Assembly: GCA_016195965.1 (NCBI GenBank)
Contig: JACPYR010000058.1
Span: forward strand, 1-62,132
Source: Nitrosomonadales bacterium
GTDB taxonomy: Bacteria; Pseudomonadota; Gammaproteobacteria; Burkholderiales; Gallionellaceae
Length of the DNA stretch: 62,132 nt
Direction: 5' to 3'
Below the pieces are notes generated by a model. It saw only the letters and a list, made by a program, of their open reading frames with translations. It did no database searches and was not told the origin of the DNA. The translations under genes and the position numbers were made by a program. Of the stretch, positions 35,406 to 43,978 are shown piece by piece. Position 1 is the first letter of the stretch, and each line of letters begins with the position of its first letter.

Positions 35406-36260
35406 TTAATGAGCATATTGTTTGACGAAGGCCCTCACCGCATTGCGGTACTCGACCCAGCCTATCGTGCCGGTGTTGTTGTGTTCACCGCCCTCGATCA
35501 GCACCAGCATTTTCGGTTGCGGCGCGGCGGCATACAATTGTTGCGCCATCTGCGGCGGCACCCTCTTATCCCATGTGCCGTGTATCAACAGCACGGGAAT
35601 TTTAAGCCGGGAAATCTTTTGCAGCGTATCAAAACGCTGGTCGAGCAGCCTATCGACCGGCAGATAACCGTATTCCAGCTTGCCCATCTCGACCATCGAA
35701 GTAAAGGTGCTTTCGGTAATCAACCCGGCTGCTTCGGGGTGATGTACCGCCAGATCAACCGCAATCGCCCCGCCAAGCGAATGCCCGTAGATGAAAGTTT
35801 GCTGCGGCTTGACGCCGCGCGCCTTGAGCAGATATTGCCATGCCCCTTCGGCATCTTCATAAACTTTAACCTCGTTCGGCCTGCCGCCGCTGCTCTTGCC
35901 ATAGCCGCGATAGTCCGATACCAGCACGTTATAGCCGAGCTGATGCAAACGTTGCGTGTGCTCCAGATTGTTGCTGATGTTGCGATAATTGCCGTGCAGA
36001 TAAAGCAGTGTGGGCGCATTCTCCTGCTCGGCAGGAACCCACCAGGCATGCAGCTCGCCCCGATCCGATCCGCTGCCGACCGGGATGTGCAGCTCCTCGA
36101 ATTTCATGCCCAGCCGCTCAGGCGTGGTTTGCAGCACAGGCGACGGCTCGAACACATGATCGAGCTGGGTTGCCCACATATAGGCGCAAGCGGCAACATA
36201 CAACAGCGCTAACATACTGGCGCCGATGGCTATACGGCGCACCAAAACAGATAAGCTCAC
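35406..36260 (-). CDS. Membrane-anchored alpha/beta hydrolase (BEM46/ABHD13-like)
   Basis: A 284-residue alpha/beta hydrolase with an N-terminal transmembrane helix (IAIGASMLALLYVAACAYMW). It has LLYLHGNYRNISNN (oxyanion), SDYRGYGKSSG, the nucleophile elbow GHSLGG, the acid in IHGTWDKRVPP and the histidine in GGEHNNTG. The start is GTG at 36260, which overlaps the dnaQ stop as GTGA and has AAGGGG upstream, so translation is coupled to dnaQ. A GTG at 36284 is also in frame but would overlap dnaQ by 28 bases. Confidence 0.9.
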   Translation of the reverse strand: MSLSVLVRRIAIGASMLALLYVAACAYMWATQLDHVFEPSPVLQTTPERLGMKFEELHIPVGSGSDRGELHAWWVPAEQENAPTLLYLHGNYRNISNNLEHTQRLHQLGYNVLVSDYRGYGKSSGGRPNEVKVYEDAEGAWQYLLKARGVKPQQTFIYGHSLGGAIAVDLAVHHPEAAGLITESTFTSMVEMGKLEYGYLPVDRLLDQRFDTLQKISRLKIPVLLIHGTWDKRVPPQMAQQLYAAAPQPKMLVLIEGGEHNNTGTIGWVEYRNAVRAFVKQYAH

Positions 36261-36955
36261 GCAGCCCCTTCCAGTTTCTTCCACAAACAGGCACCCTTGC
36301 TGGCCTTGTCGATATCGGCCAATTGCTGCGTATGCGCCGCCAACTCTTCATCAGTGGGCAGCAACACGCGCAGCTTGGGGCGCGACGCGTCAGTGTTCAA
36401 CACAGCCGGCTTGCGCTCCATCGGCGCATCATCACCGAGCAGACTCTCCTGGCCGCGAGTCATCGCGAAATAGACTTCGGCGAGCAGCTCGGTATCCAGC
36501 AACGCGCCGTGCAGGCTGCGATGCGCATTGTCGATATCATAGCGGCTGCACAAAGCATCCAAGCTATTTTTCTTGCCGGGATGCATCTCGCGGGCAACCT
36601 TGAGCGTATCCACCACCGTGTTTTGCAGCGGCGGCATACCGATCAATTCCAATTCGTTATTCAGGAAGCCGATATCGAACGGCGCGTTGTGGATGATCAG
36701 CTCGGCACCCTCGACAAATTCAAGAAAGCTGACCGCGATGTCGGCAAACTTCGCCTCGTTCTGCAACCGCTCGTAGGTCAGGCCATGCACAGCCACCGCG
36801 CCCGCATCGATCTCGCGTTCCGGGTTGAGATAGCGATGAAAACGGCGCAGCGACACCTTGCGCCCCTCCAGCTCGATTGCCGCCAGTTCGATGATGCGGT
36901 GCCCCTGCTTGGGGTCCAGCCCGGTCGTTTCGGTATCCACAACTATCTTACGCAT
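36257..36955 (-). CDS. dnaQ: DNA polymerase III epsilon subunit
   Basis: A 232-residue 3'-5' proofreading exonuclease of the replicative polymerase. DEDDh motifs: IVVDTETTGLDPKQGHRI (ExoI), HNAPFDIGFLNNEL (ExoII) and HRSLHGALLDTELLAEVYF (ExoIII with the His). The C-terminal segment after 180 is the alpha-binding tail. Length is normal. It shares strand with rnhA, 83 bases upstream, the usual neighbour in betaproteobacteria. Confidence 0.96.
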   Translation of the reverse strand: MRKIVVDTETTGLDPKQGHRIIELAAIELEGRKVSLRRFHRYLNPEREIDAGAVAVHGLTYERLQNEAKFADIAVSFLEFVEGAELIIHNAPFDIGFLNNELELIGMPPLQNTVVDTLKVAREMHPGKKNSLDALCSRYDIDNAHRSLHGALLDTELLAEVYFAMTRGQESLLGDDAPMERKPAVLNTDASRPKLRVLLPTDEELAAHTQQLADIDKASKGACLWKKLEGAA

Positions 36956-37038
36956 TGCCTGTCTCCTGATGATGCCCGGCCATAACCCGCGACTTGGCGA
37001 GTGTTGTTTGCCCGACTAGTCGAATGGCTAGAAGTGCC

Positions 37039-37488
37039 CTAAAGTTTTTCGGATATCATTTCCACGCCGCGATTCGCCAGCTCATCGGCGCGCTCATTGC
37101 CGTCGTGCCCGGCATGCCCCTTGACCCACACCCACTCGACATGGTGCTGCTCGGCCAGCGCATCCAGCTTGCGCCACAGGTCCTCGTTTTTCACCGGCTT
37201 TTTGTCGGCGGTTTTCCAGCCGCGCTGTTTCCAGCCGTGTATCCATACACTGATACCCTGCTGCACATATTTGGAATCGGTGTGCAGCCGCACCTGGCAA
37301 TGACGCTTCAACGCTTCCAGCGCGGCGATCGCACCCATCAGCTCCATGCGGTTGTTGGTGGTATGCGCCTCACCGCCGAACAGCTCGCGTTCCTTGCCCT
37401 TGCTGCGCAACAGCGCACCCCAGCCGCCGACGCCTGGATTGCCCTTGCAGGCACCGTCGGTAAAAATCTCCACTACATCTTTGCTCAT
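37039..37488 (-). CDS. rnhA: Ribonuclease HI
   Basis: A 149-residue RNase HI that cleaves the RNA strand of RNA-DNA hybrids. The four acidic residues are in [32 protein letters not shown] and [12 protein letters not shown]; the helix with [10 protein letters not shown] carries the catalytic His loop. Its start overlaps the methyltransferase stop by four bases (ATGA), so the two are coupled. Confidence 0.96.
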   Translation of the reverse strand: MSKDVVEIFTDGACKGNPGVGGWGALLRSKGKERELFGGEAHTTNNRMELMGAIAALEALKRHCQVRLHTDSKYVQQGISVWIHGWKQRGWKTADKKPVKNEDLWRKLDALAEQHHVEWVWVKGHAGHDGNERADELANRGVEMISEKL

Positions 37489-38249
37489 CGGTGTTCTGTC
37501 CCGTTACGCAGGGTAATCCTGTGGTTCAACCTGTTATTTATCCGGGGCCGCACCGGTAGCAGTTTGCTGACCAGCCCCTCGTTCCATTGCGGCTTGATCA
37601 GCCGCATGCCATGCACGCGTTTGACCGCATGCACAAAATACACCCCGCCGCTGACCGCCCACCAGCGGTCGCCTGCCGCCTCCATGAAGGAGAAGCGCTC
37701 CAGCCATTTAGCCTGCTGGAACGGCGGCGCATAGGCGGCAAAGCGGCCTCCCGCCATTTCAAAACTCAGCAACGCCAGCCAATCCTTGAGACGCGGCAGC
37801 GCAATGAAATTGCCATTCCATGGATAACTTTGCTTGTTGCCCAAGGTGCGGCGCAGCCCCCACAGGCTGCGTGGATTCAAGCCGCTGATGATCAGGTTAC
37901 CTTCCGGCCGCAATACCCTGGCTACTTCGCGCAGCACCTGATGCGGGCTTTCGGAAAATTCGAGCACATGCGGCAATACCACCAGATCCATGCTGTCGCT
38001 GTCGAATGGCAATTCCGTGCAAATCAGGCGCACCTCATTTCCATGCTGATTCCCCGCGCTGAAACGCAACGGCATCCGGTTGCCGCGCAAAAAATCATGG
38101 CCCTTCAGACCCAATTGCAGCGCGTTATAGCCGAATATATCGCTCACCGCATGATCGAAGTACTTCTGCTCATGGGCTAGCACGTAATTACCTTGCGGCG
38201 TCGCAAACCATTCGCTCAAATTCCGTGCAGTTGACTTACAATCCGACAT
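37485..38249 (-). CDS. SAM-dependent methyltransferase (type 11)
   Basis: A 254-residue class I methyltransferase-like protein that is a regular partner of rnhA/gloB in betaproteobacteria. It has [20 protein letters not shown] with an [20 protein letters not shown] block, which are motif II/III equivalents, and [17 protein letters not shown]. The glycine-rich SAM motif I is weak. The ATG at 38249 is chosen by the GGAACGGA site upstream. The substrate is unknown. Confidence 0.88.
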   Translation of the reverse strand: MSDCKSTARNLSEWFATPQGNYVLAHEQKYFDHAVSDIFGYNALQLGLKGHDFLRGNRMPLRFSAGNQHGNEVRLICTELPFDSDSMDLVVLPHVLEFSESPHQVLREVARVLRPEGNLIISGLNPRSLWGLRRTLGNKQSYPWNGNFIALPRLKDWLALLSFEMAGGRFAAYAPPFQQAKWLERFSFMEAAGDRWWAVSGGVYFVHAVKRVHGMRLIKPQWNEGLVSKLLPVRPRINNRLNHRITLRNGTEHR

Positions 38250-38271
38250 CGCTTCCGTTCCACCCGTAATA

Positions 38272-39045
38272 ATGTTTACCGCCACAACAGAAATCAGCGC
38301 CATCCCCGCCCTGCAGGACAACTACATCTGGGCGATCCATGACGGCTTGCACGCTGCCGTGGTCGACCCCGGCGAAGCCGGGCCGGTTCTGGCCTTCCTG
38401 AATGCGCACAAGCTGCAATTGGGCGCGATTCTGTGCACCCATCGCCACCATGACCACATCGGCGGCATCGCAAAATTGCGCGAAGTATACAACGTGCCGG
38501 TGTATGGGCGGCGACATCCCAACAATCCGCACATCACCGATGATCTGCGCGAGGGCGACCGGCTCAAGCTGGCTGCGCCCTCCATCACATTCGACATCAT
38601 CGAAATTCCCGGCCATCTCGACGATCATATCGCCTACCTCGCACCCGAAGTCTTATTCTGCGGCGACGTATTGTTCGGCGCGGGTTGCGGCAGGAATTTC
38701 GAAGGGACACCCGCGCAACTGCATCATTCCCTGCAGCGCCTGGCCCAACTGCCCGATGCTACCCGTATCTATTGCGCCCACGAATACACCGCCGCCAACC
38801 TGCGCTTCGCGCAGGCCTGCGAACCGGACAACCTCGCGGTGAAACAGCGCATAGCCGCCACCCGGCAACTGCGCGCGGCGAATTTGCCCACCCTGCCCTC
38901 CAGCATCGCGCTGGAAAAGGCCACCAACCCCTTCCTGCGCTGCAACCAGCCGGAAATCATCCGCACGCTGCAACAGCGCGACTTGCGTGACACCAGCGCG
39001 TTGGGCGTATTCACGGCGCTACGCGAATGGAAGAACCGTTTCTGA
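38272..39045 (+). CDS. gloB: Hydroxyacylglutathione hydrolase (glyoxalase II)
   Basis: A 257-residue glyoxalase II that hydrolyses S-lactoylglutathione, the last step of methylglyoxal detoxification. The binuclear metal motif is THRHHDHIGG (about 56-65). Other blocks are ALQDNYIWAI at the N-terminus, PGHLDDHIAYL, LFCGDVLFGAGCGRNFEGT and YCAHEYTAANLRFA. Length is standard. It is divergent from the methyltransferase across 22 bp. Confidence 0.96.
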   Translation: MFTATTEISAIPALQDNYIWAIHDGLHAAVVDPGEAGPVLAFLNAHKLQLGAILCTHRHHDHIGGIAKLREVYNVPVYGRRHPNNPHITDDLREGDRLKLAAPSITFDIIEIPGHLDDHIAYLAPEVLFCGDVLFGAGCGRNFEGTPAQLHHSLQRLAQLPDATRIYCAHEYTAANLRFAQACEPDNLAVKQRIAATRQLRAANLPTLPSSIALEKATNPFLRCNQPEIIRTLQQRDLRDTSALGVFTALREWKNRF

Positions 39046-39074
39046 TTGCGGCAAAAGACATTATGAGATATCCT
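39046..39074 (+). promoter_or_regulatory. Promoter of tRNA-Ser
   Basis: TTGCGG (39046-39051), a 17-base spacer and TATCCT (39069-39074), followed by GCGCGCC. The GC-rich discriminator is typical of stable-RNA promoters under stringent control. Start would be near 39081, about 64 bases before the mature tRNA. Confidence 0.65.
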
Positions 39075-39144
39075 GCGCGCCCTTTTCGGGAGTGGATAGC
39101 AAATTTGAGCAGCAAAGCATATTCCGAAAAAGTTGATACCTCAC

Positions 39145-39235
39145 GGAGAGGTGGATGAGTGGTTTAAGTCGCACGCCTGGAAAGCGTGTTTAGGGTAATA
39201 CCCTAACGCGGGTTCGAATCCCGCCTTCTCCGCCA
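39145..39235 (+). tRNA. tRNA-Ser (anticodon GGA)
   Basis: A 91-base class II tRNA with encoded CCA. Acceptor GGAGAGG pairs with CTTCTCC (one G-U); the anticodon loop is CTGGAAA, giving GGA; a long variable arm (TTAGGGTAATACCCTAA) and T-arm GCGGGTTCGAATCCCGC are intact. The last 14 bases of the gene are the att core of the integrative element that begins here; the insertion leaves the tRNA complete. Confidence 0.97.
39222..39235. repeat. attL core (tRNA 3' end)
   Basis: CGCCTTCTCCGCCA, the 3' end of tRNA-Ser, is repeated exactly at 46231-46244. Bases outside differ on both sides, so the core is 14 bp. Confidence 0.85.
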
Positions 39236-39280
39236 GCATACCTAGCATTCATGCGGCTTACAGCGTGATTGACAAAAGCA

Positions 39281-39300
39281 GTTCTTACCGTAGTTCTTAC
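39281..39300. promoter_or_regulatory. Arm-type integrase sites, left end
   Basis: Two direct copies of GTTCTTAC, starting at 39281 and 39293 (12-base period), lie 46 bases inside attL. The same pair with the same period occurs near attR (46090, 46102). Confidence 0.65.
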
Positions 39301-39314
39301 TCTGCGACATAGCG

Positions 39315-39347
39315 AAAAAAACCGCCACATCATCCCGAACGTGGCGG
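39315..39347 (-). terminator. Minus-strand terminator at the left end of the element
   Basis: CCGCCAC (39322-39328) pairs with GTGGCGG (39341-39347); on the minus strand the stem is followed by seven T. It ends transcription of the 76-residue ORF before the tRNA gene. Confidence 0.8.
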
Positions 39348-39370
39348 CCCAATGGCAAAACATGTGCGGG

Positions 39371-39601
39371 TTAATGCCCTGCTTCCTGCAATTTTTGGAT
39401 ACCTGAAAAACTGCGGGGCGATGGTTTCCTCCATTTGCGCTGATCTGTCCGATGTAGCGAGGCGGCAAGCGTGACGCATTCGGCGAGCGATAAGTTGCAA
39501 CTTGCGATCCGATCCATAGCGGCTTCCAACTCCCTCAAGCGATCAACTTTTGTCTGGTAGGGCCGCGTTACCAGTCGCCCGTCTATTTCCTTGGTGTGCA
39601 T
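39371..39601 (-). CDS. Small hypothetical protein of the integrative element
   Basis: A 76-residue basic protein (MHTKEIDGRLVTRPYQTKVD start) with a central helix LRELEAAMDRIASCNLSLAE. AAGGGGG lies about nine bases before the ATG and a terminator follows 24 bases after the stop, which support expression. It was not recognised. Its place at the att end suggests accessory cargo or an excision-related role, but no excisionase motif is evident. Confidence 0.55.
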   Translation of the reverse strand: MHTKEIDGRLVTRPYQTKVDRLRELEAAMDRIASCNLSLAECVTLAASLHRTDQRKWRKPSPRSFSGIQKLQEAGH

Positions 39602-40091
39602 AGGGTACCCCCTTCGTATGGTTCGTTCGTTGCTTGCGGATCGTGTGATTCATTTTGTTGCGCTCAAAACGCCCGCCTGTCCACAAATATTTATCGGGCC
39701 GCACAAGCGGGCGCGCGTAAGACATTTTATACCATAGTTAGTGAGTGCTATCAATAAAAGCCATGTAAAACGCCGCATATTTCGATAAAAGCGGGCAATT
39801 CGCCTGTCGTCTTGGGGGGATGAAATAGTCACAGGGTAAGTACTGGGGTAAGAATGACGCAGGATAATCACGCTGTAAGCCGCATGAATGCTAGTTATGC
39901 TGGCGGATCGTATATCCGCCAATGACTCGAAAGATTACGGGTACGTGCCCATATATAGGGGTATTGGATCGAGCATTACTGATTGCTATAGGGGGTACAT
40001 CCCCCATGCCGGGCTTGATATGCGCGGCGTACTCGCCCACACGTTCGTACAATTTCAGCAATACCGCAACGATTGAGCGGATAGCAGACGA
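39602..40091. other. AT-richer non-coding stretch inside the element
   Basis: No convincing gene is present. A 90-codon minus-strand frame (39650-39922) has no ribosome site and a non-protein-like composition. Low GC here compared with the chromosome suits acquired DNA. A further half-site GTAAGAA lies at 39843-39849. Confidence 0.4.
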
Positions 40092-40123
40092 TAAAAACGG
40101 GACAGCCGTTAAGCCATCCCGTT
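40092..40123 (-). terminator. Terminator after the 77-residue gene
   Basis: On the minus strand AACGGGA pairs with TCCCGTT around a loop that itself contains GGCT/AGCC, followed by TTTTA. It lies 22 bases after the stop at 40145. Confidence 0.75.
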
Positions 40124-40144
40124 CAAGTGTACAAATTGAAAATA

Positions 40145-40378
40145 TTATGCTGGCGGCTTATACAGCTCGGTGGCGATATAATCGATTACATCGCCTGCGG
40201 CCTCGCCAATCAATCGCTCCATGTCGATCTGGGCCCGCATCAGGTTTGTTAAATTTCTTTCCATGGCGACCGCGGCTCGGTAGTCCCCATCGGTACTTGC
40301 TATTTCAGCAATGTCAGAATCAGTCAGCTCAAGCAAAATAGTGCCGCCAGGGAATTCGTAAGGCAATTCGTAAATCAT
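40145..40378 (-). CDS. Small acidic hypothetical protein of the element
   Basis: A 77-residue acidic protein: LPYEFPGGTILLELTDSDIA, then GDYRAAVAMERNLTNLMRAQ and DVIDYIATELYKPPA. No domain was recognised. AAAGGA lies seven bases upstream of the ATG at 40378. It follows the 238-residue gene by 38 bp and is the last gene before a terminator. Acidic small proteins in such elements are sometimes phage- or host-interference factors, but nothing specific supports that here. Confidence 0.7.
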   Translation of the reverse strand: MIYELPYEFPGGTILLELTDSDIAEIASTDGDYRAAVAMERNLTNLMRAQIDMERLIGEAAGDVIDYIATELYKPPA

Positions 40379-40416
40379 GATTTGATCCTTTCGTGTAATT
40401 GAATAGAGGTGCGGGG

Positions 40417-41133
40417 TTATCGAGCTTGCGTGACCGTTACGCCGGCTTTCTTGGGCGGCAGTTTCGACATGATTGTTGTGATGCTCTGCCGTTGCCACTC
40501 AGCTTGGGCACTTAATAAGCTCGCCTTAGCTACCTGACCGGGCCTGATGCTCGAGCAATGCTTTGACCATACGTCAGGCAGCACCGCAGTCCATGCAGCG
40601 GGCAAATCGAATCCTAGCGCTTGTATGCGTGTCAAGGCTTGCGCGAAATATAGCTTCTCGCCGCGCTGCATAGCTTCAAGTGTCCGGGTGAGCTCCGGGC
40701 CTTTGAGATCCAAGCAGTGTCGGGCCACGAGCTGGTCATTCATCGCGCCTACCGCATTACTTTCCAATAAGGGCTGCGGGCCATAGGCTTCCCTCGTTGC
40801 TGCTACAAGGTGCGATTCGGTTTGCTGGACCCGTCGTTCTATGATCTCTACGGCTTCACGCGTAATCGGACCTTGCGTTTCGAGCAATTGAGCAAGAGCC
40901 TCCCTGCGGCCAAGGTCGCTCAAACGGTTGTCTACCAGAATGGATTGTCGGCTATTCTCATACTTGGCCAAAACTCCTATCGCGTCGTGTATAGGCGTCT
41001 GATCCACACCAGAGGGGGCATTATTTACGACGAGGGGTTTACCTTCAGATAAGCTAAACAGTTTGCAGCGTCCACCTTCGGCCTCGGAATATGAGATATG
41101 CGGCAGGGTGGACATATCGAATGTGATTTCCAT
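40417..41133 (-). CDS. Hypothetical protein of the element (238 aa)
   Basis: A 238-residue cytoplasmic protein, mainly helical after residue 50: VDNRLSDLGRREALAQLLET, REAVEIIERRVQQTESHLVA and PGQVAKASLLSAQAEWQRQS. It ends in a basic tail (KLPPKKAGVTVTQAR). It was not recognised. The ribosome site AGGAGACT is seven bases before the ATG and identical in sequence to that of the preceding 30-codon gene, with which it is probably co-translated. Confidence 0.75.
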   Translation of the reverse strand: MEITFDMSTLPHISYSEAEGGRCKLFSLSEGKPLVVNNAPSGVDQTPIHDAIGVLAKYENSRQSILVDNRLSDLGRREALAQLLETQGPITREAVEIIERRVQQTESHLVAATREAYGPQPLLESNAVGAMNDQLVARHCLDLKGPELTRTLEAMQRGEKLYFAQALTRIQALGFDLPAAWTAVLPDVWSKHCSSIRPGQVAKASLLSAQAEWQRQSITTIMSKLPPKKAGVTVTQAR

Positions 41134-41144
41134 AATTGAGTCTC

Positions 41145-41237
41145 CTATTTAAGCGGCCAAGTCGGTATGGCTGGCACGGGTTGAGGTTTGGTCGGCTTGA
41201 GCTGGCCTTCGTGGAATTTGCCTTTCGATTTCGTCAT
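41145..41237 (-). CDS. 30-residue peptide of the element
   Basis: A very short frame (MTKSKGKFHEGQLKPTKPQP then VPAIPTWPLK) starting at 41237 with AGGAGACT upstream. The start overlaps the stop of the zinc-ribbon-like gene (ATGA), and its own stop precedes the ribosome site of the 238-residue gene. Good signals on both sides support translation. It is basic and proline-rich; the role is unknown. Confidence 0.55.
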   Translation of the reverse strand: MTKSKGKFHEGQLKPTKPQPVPAIPTWPLK

Positions 41238-41527
41238 AATTGAGTCTCCTTCAAGTTGAGTGCCGCGTTGATACCGCAACGCGGCGAACGGTATTCATTC
41301 CATGCGCGCCAAGGATTGCATCCGGCCCTATACAGACGCGGGGGGTGCGTGTGCTGCATCGGTGCTGGCTTTGCCACAGGTTCGATCAAGTAATACTCGC
41401 CCAAGCCACAATGAGCCTTTCTCGCTTCGTCGTTGCCGACGTCCCGCCTGTGATAATGAAGCGCGCCACAGTGCGGGCACAGCACACTGACCTGTATTTC
41501 GTTCGAACTGATAACCACAGTGTCCAT
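41234..41527 (-). CDS. Zinc-ribbon-like hypothetical protein of the element
   Basis: A 97-residue protein with CPHCGALHYHRRDVG (about 18-32), a CxxC knuckle, then later cysteines (AHCGLGEYY, YRAGCNPWRAW, SPRCGI) that could complete metal binding. GGAGAT lies eight bases before the ATG. It is the first gene after the iteron block and is coupled by ATGA overlap to the 30-residue peptide. It may be a nucleic-acid-binding regulator; this is inference. Confidence 0.7.
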   Translation of the reverse strand: MDTVVISSNEIQVSVLCPHCGALHYHRRDVGNDEARKAHCGLGEYYLIEPVAKPAPMQHTHPPRLYRAGCNPWRAWNEYRSPRCGINAALNLKETQL

Positions 41528-41544
41528 AATTTAATCTCCTATCT

Positions 41545-41767
41545 ATAATTTATAAATTTGCGGCGACCTATCCTCAGCGGTAATTTTGAGGTCGCCGCAA
41601 ATTGCCTATTTATTAAGCAATTTGCGTCGGCTAAAAAAGTGCGGCTGCGGCTACCTTTTCCCTTAAGGAAACTCCTGCGCCGCACCACCCCTTTTGGGGG
41701 GTGTGGCTGCATTGCGGCAGGCTGCGAAATATAGAGGTCGCCGCAGGTCGCCGCAGGTCGCCGCAAA
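41545..41767. other. Iteron-like block, candidate replication origin of the element
   Basis: GGTCGCCGCA occurs in four direct copies (41590-41599, and three in perfect tandem at 41736-41765) and once inverted (41559-41568). The inverted copy and the first direct copy extend to a 14-bp inverted repeat (41555-41568 / 41590-41603). An AT-rich stretch and AATTGC/GCAATT inverted pair lie between (41600-41625). The block directly follows the RepA-like helicase gene and does not encode a plausible protein. Iterons next to a replication helicase are a standard origin layout. Confidence 0.6.
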
Positions 41768-43966
41768 TCAATTTTCCACCCCGATAATACGCAACCCAGA
41801 CGGCGTTAATATCCAGCGCTGCGATAATTTCCGATCAGGCTTTTTATAATCTTCCGGAGTAATATAACCAGCTTTTTGGCAGTCGGAAATTACCGCAAAG
41901 AGCTGGTCTTTGGTCAGGCCTTCTGGGTAATTCGGCTCAAACTGGAGCAATGCAAAAGCGTTGTGAGTCGGGCTAAAAGGAGAGATGCCGATTGAATGCC
42001 CGCGAAGGTGGAAATCGTTTATCACACGCAGCACCGCCAATTTGTCAGCGTGATATTTGAATGGGTTAGCAATATTTGGTGCGACCTTTCCATCGGTCGG
42101 ACAAATGACACACGAAGTAATCGGGTCGCCATCGGCATCAATTCCCAGTTCAACAACTTGCAATTTGAATGGGTGGGCTACACCGTCGATTCCGTCCTTG
42201 GATTTCGCATTAATCCACTCGCGGTAATCCCCGGTGCGGCGAACTTCGATAGCTGCGTCCAAGGCAGCATGCAAGCTTGAATGGCCACGCAGCCCCTTGC
42301 TTGCGTCCTTGCCTGTATGGTGTACCAGCACAACAAGCCCGCCGATTAGCGTGGCCAGTTGCTTCGCACCAGCAATTATTAAACCCATCGCAGCGCTGTC
42401 GTTTTCATCTGCGCCGGGGGCGGCCTGATTTAGGGTGTCGATAATGACTACGCTCGAACCGTTCGCCTTTACCGCCGCCGCAAGTGCGGCTATATCGGCA
42501 GGGTTAAGCAAATTGAACGGTTGCAGAACATAAAAAACATTCTCCGAAGCCGAGCCATACCGTAGGGCATAGGCACCGACTCGGTTTTGCAATCCCGCCT
42601 CACCTTCCAGCGAGACAATCGTTAGTCGGCATTTTTGTGACTTGTAACCGAAGCACGGCTTGCCATCACCTATGGCATTTGCAAGGTCGAGCACTAAAAA
42701 TGATTTTGCAGAGCCAGGGCCGCCGAATATCGCCGCTACTCCTTGCATGGGCAGCACGCCTTTGACCAGCCAATCCTGAGCGGGCAGTTTCCTCAAATCT
42801 CCACTGCTCAGCAGCGTAAACCCGGCAGCCGCTCGCGCAGAGTCACCCACTGGGCGCATGCCAACAGGGGGAGCGCCATGCGTGTTGAATATCTCATGTG
42901 GCATGGGTTCGCGGTCATATCGAGCGACGCTGACCGGCTCCGTGTAAACGGTCTGGCATATCGCCACAGCTTTGCGGATCGTGCGCGGCAGATAGTCCTC
43001 ACGATCATATTTGTCGCGGTTCAATGCGGATCGCTTCATCAATCGTTGAATACGCTCACAATCGCAACCAGTCCAGAATGCTAGATGTTGCGCGAGCGCG
43101 GCATCGGCTTCGGATGCACCGTAGCCAGATGTGCCGTTCGGATCGGGGTAGCTCTTGGCAAGCGCCACAGCATCAGCGGCCCACAGTTGCGCAAGTGTAG
43201 CCTTGCCGCCGAATACAGACGCCGTAGACGGCTTGGCCGCGAGCATTCTGCGGATCAATTCGTCATCGTCGGATGGCCCGGCCCAATCGCTGCGTGGTGC
43301 AGTAGTCCATTCTGCATCGACTGGCGACGATGTGGCGGTCGGTGCGAAATATTTACCGATGATTGGCGCGAGTTGCGAGGTCGCATCGAGCGATGCGTCG
43401 CCAATTGCGCCCGTGCCGAGTGCAATAAAGCGACCTTCGGTATAGAGTTCTAATCCGAACGAAGTATTTTTGCAGGAAAACGGCGGCAGTGTGTCGCTAT
43501 ATTGCCCCCATTTGTGCATGCCCGTTCCACTATTGGATATTTCAGCCGCACCGGGTAATGTTGCGCATATCTCCAATGCGATAGGTGACCACGCATTGTT
43601 CGGCTGCAAGCAGCCGTCTATATCTAGACAGAAAAATGGATCATTGCGAGTTAAAACGAATCCGACACCATAATCTGCGCCGAACATTGATGCGAGCGTA
43701 TACGCCGATTCGTGATCAAGCCAATTCGCCGGATCATGCGCATTAGCTACGATGCCGGATGGCGCACATGGCAATTTGTCGGTCTTACCTGGGCGCGATG
43801 TCGATGGCGCAAATCGGCAGAGTATGAATTGCCGATACGCTCCGAGCGCAGCGAGTGCTGGGGGCAGGCTGCTGTTGACGGATTCGACAGCTTGAGCTAT
43901 GTTATTCGGCAAGTGGGTCGAGGTGTGACGCTGGCAGGCGTCCGCCTCTTTTTTTGTGGGTTTCAT
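41768..43966 (-). CDS. Primase-like/RepA-like AAA ATPase (replication protein)
   Basis: A 732-residue two-part replication protein. The N-terminal third resembles the bifunctional primase-polymerase/D5-N fold of virulence- and phage-associated primases: GVGFVLTRNDPFFCLDIDGC, GAAEISNSGTGMHKWGQYSD and LELYTEGRFIALGTGA. The C-terminal part is an AAA_25/RepA-type helicase: Walker A FGGPGSAKSFLVLDLA (about 413-428), a Walker B strand SVVIIDTLNQAAPGADEND, and VHHTGKDASKGLRGHSSLHA with the sensor arginine region. A winged-helix-like tail follows (KDQLFAVISDCQKAGYITPE). The ribosome site AAAGGGGG precedes the ATG. It likely unwinds and primes the adjacent iteron origin. Confidence 0.85.
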   Translation of the reverse strand: MKPTKKEADACQRHTSTHLPNNIAQAVESVNSSLPPALAALGAYRQFILCRFAPSTSRPGKTDKLPCAPSGIVANAHDPANWLDHESAYTLASMFGADYGVGFVLTRNDPFFCLDIDGCLQPNNAWSPIALEICATLPGAAEISNSGTGMHKWGQYSDTLPPFSCKNTSFGLELYTEGRFIALGTGAIGDASLDATSQLAPIIGKYFAPTATSSPVDAEWTTAPRSDWAGPSDDDELIRRMLAAKPSTASVFGGKATLAQLWAADAVALAKSYPDPNGTSGYGASEADAALAQHLAFWTGCDCERIQRLMKRSALNRDKYDREDYLPRTIRKAVAICQTVYTEPVSVARYDREPMPHEIFNTHGAPPVGMRPVGDSARAAAGFTLLSSGDLRKLPAQDWLVKGVLPMQGVAAIFGGPGSAKSFLVLDLANAIGDGKPCFGYKSQKCRLTIVSLEGEAGLQNRVGAYALRYGSASENVFYVLQPFNLLNPADIAALAAAVKANGSSVVIIDTLNQAAPGADENDSAAMGLIIAGAKQLATLIGGLVVLVHHTGKDASKGLRGHSSLHAALDAAIEVRRTGDYREWINAKSKDGIDGVAHPFKLQVVELGIDADGDPITSCVICPTDGKVAPNIANPFKYHADKLAVLRVINDFHLRGHSIGISPFSPTHNAFALLQFEPNYPEGLTKDQLFAVISDCQKAGYITPEDYKKPDRKLSQRWILTPSGLRIIGVEN

Positions 43967-43978
43967 ATTGCACCCCCT

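Noticed and set aside
39650-39922. 90-codon minus-strand frame in the element
   Set aside because: No ribosome site, non-protein-like composition and no supporting terminator.
41736-41765. CRISPR-like tandem repeat
   Set aside because: The 10-bp units have no spacers and there are no cas genes; iteron-type repeats fit better.
41539-41766. 75-codon minus-strand frame over the iteron block
   Set aside because: Translation is repetitive and basic owing to the GGTCGCCGCA repeats, with no ribosome site.
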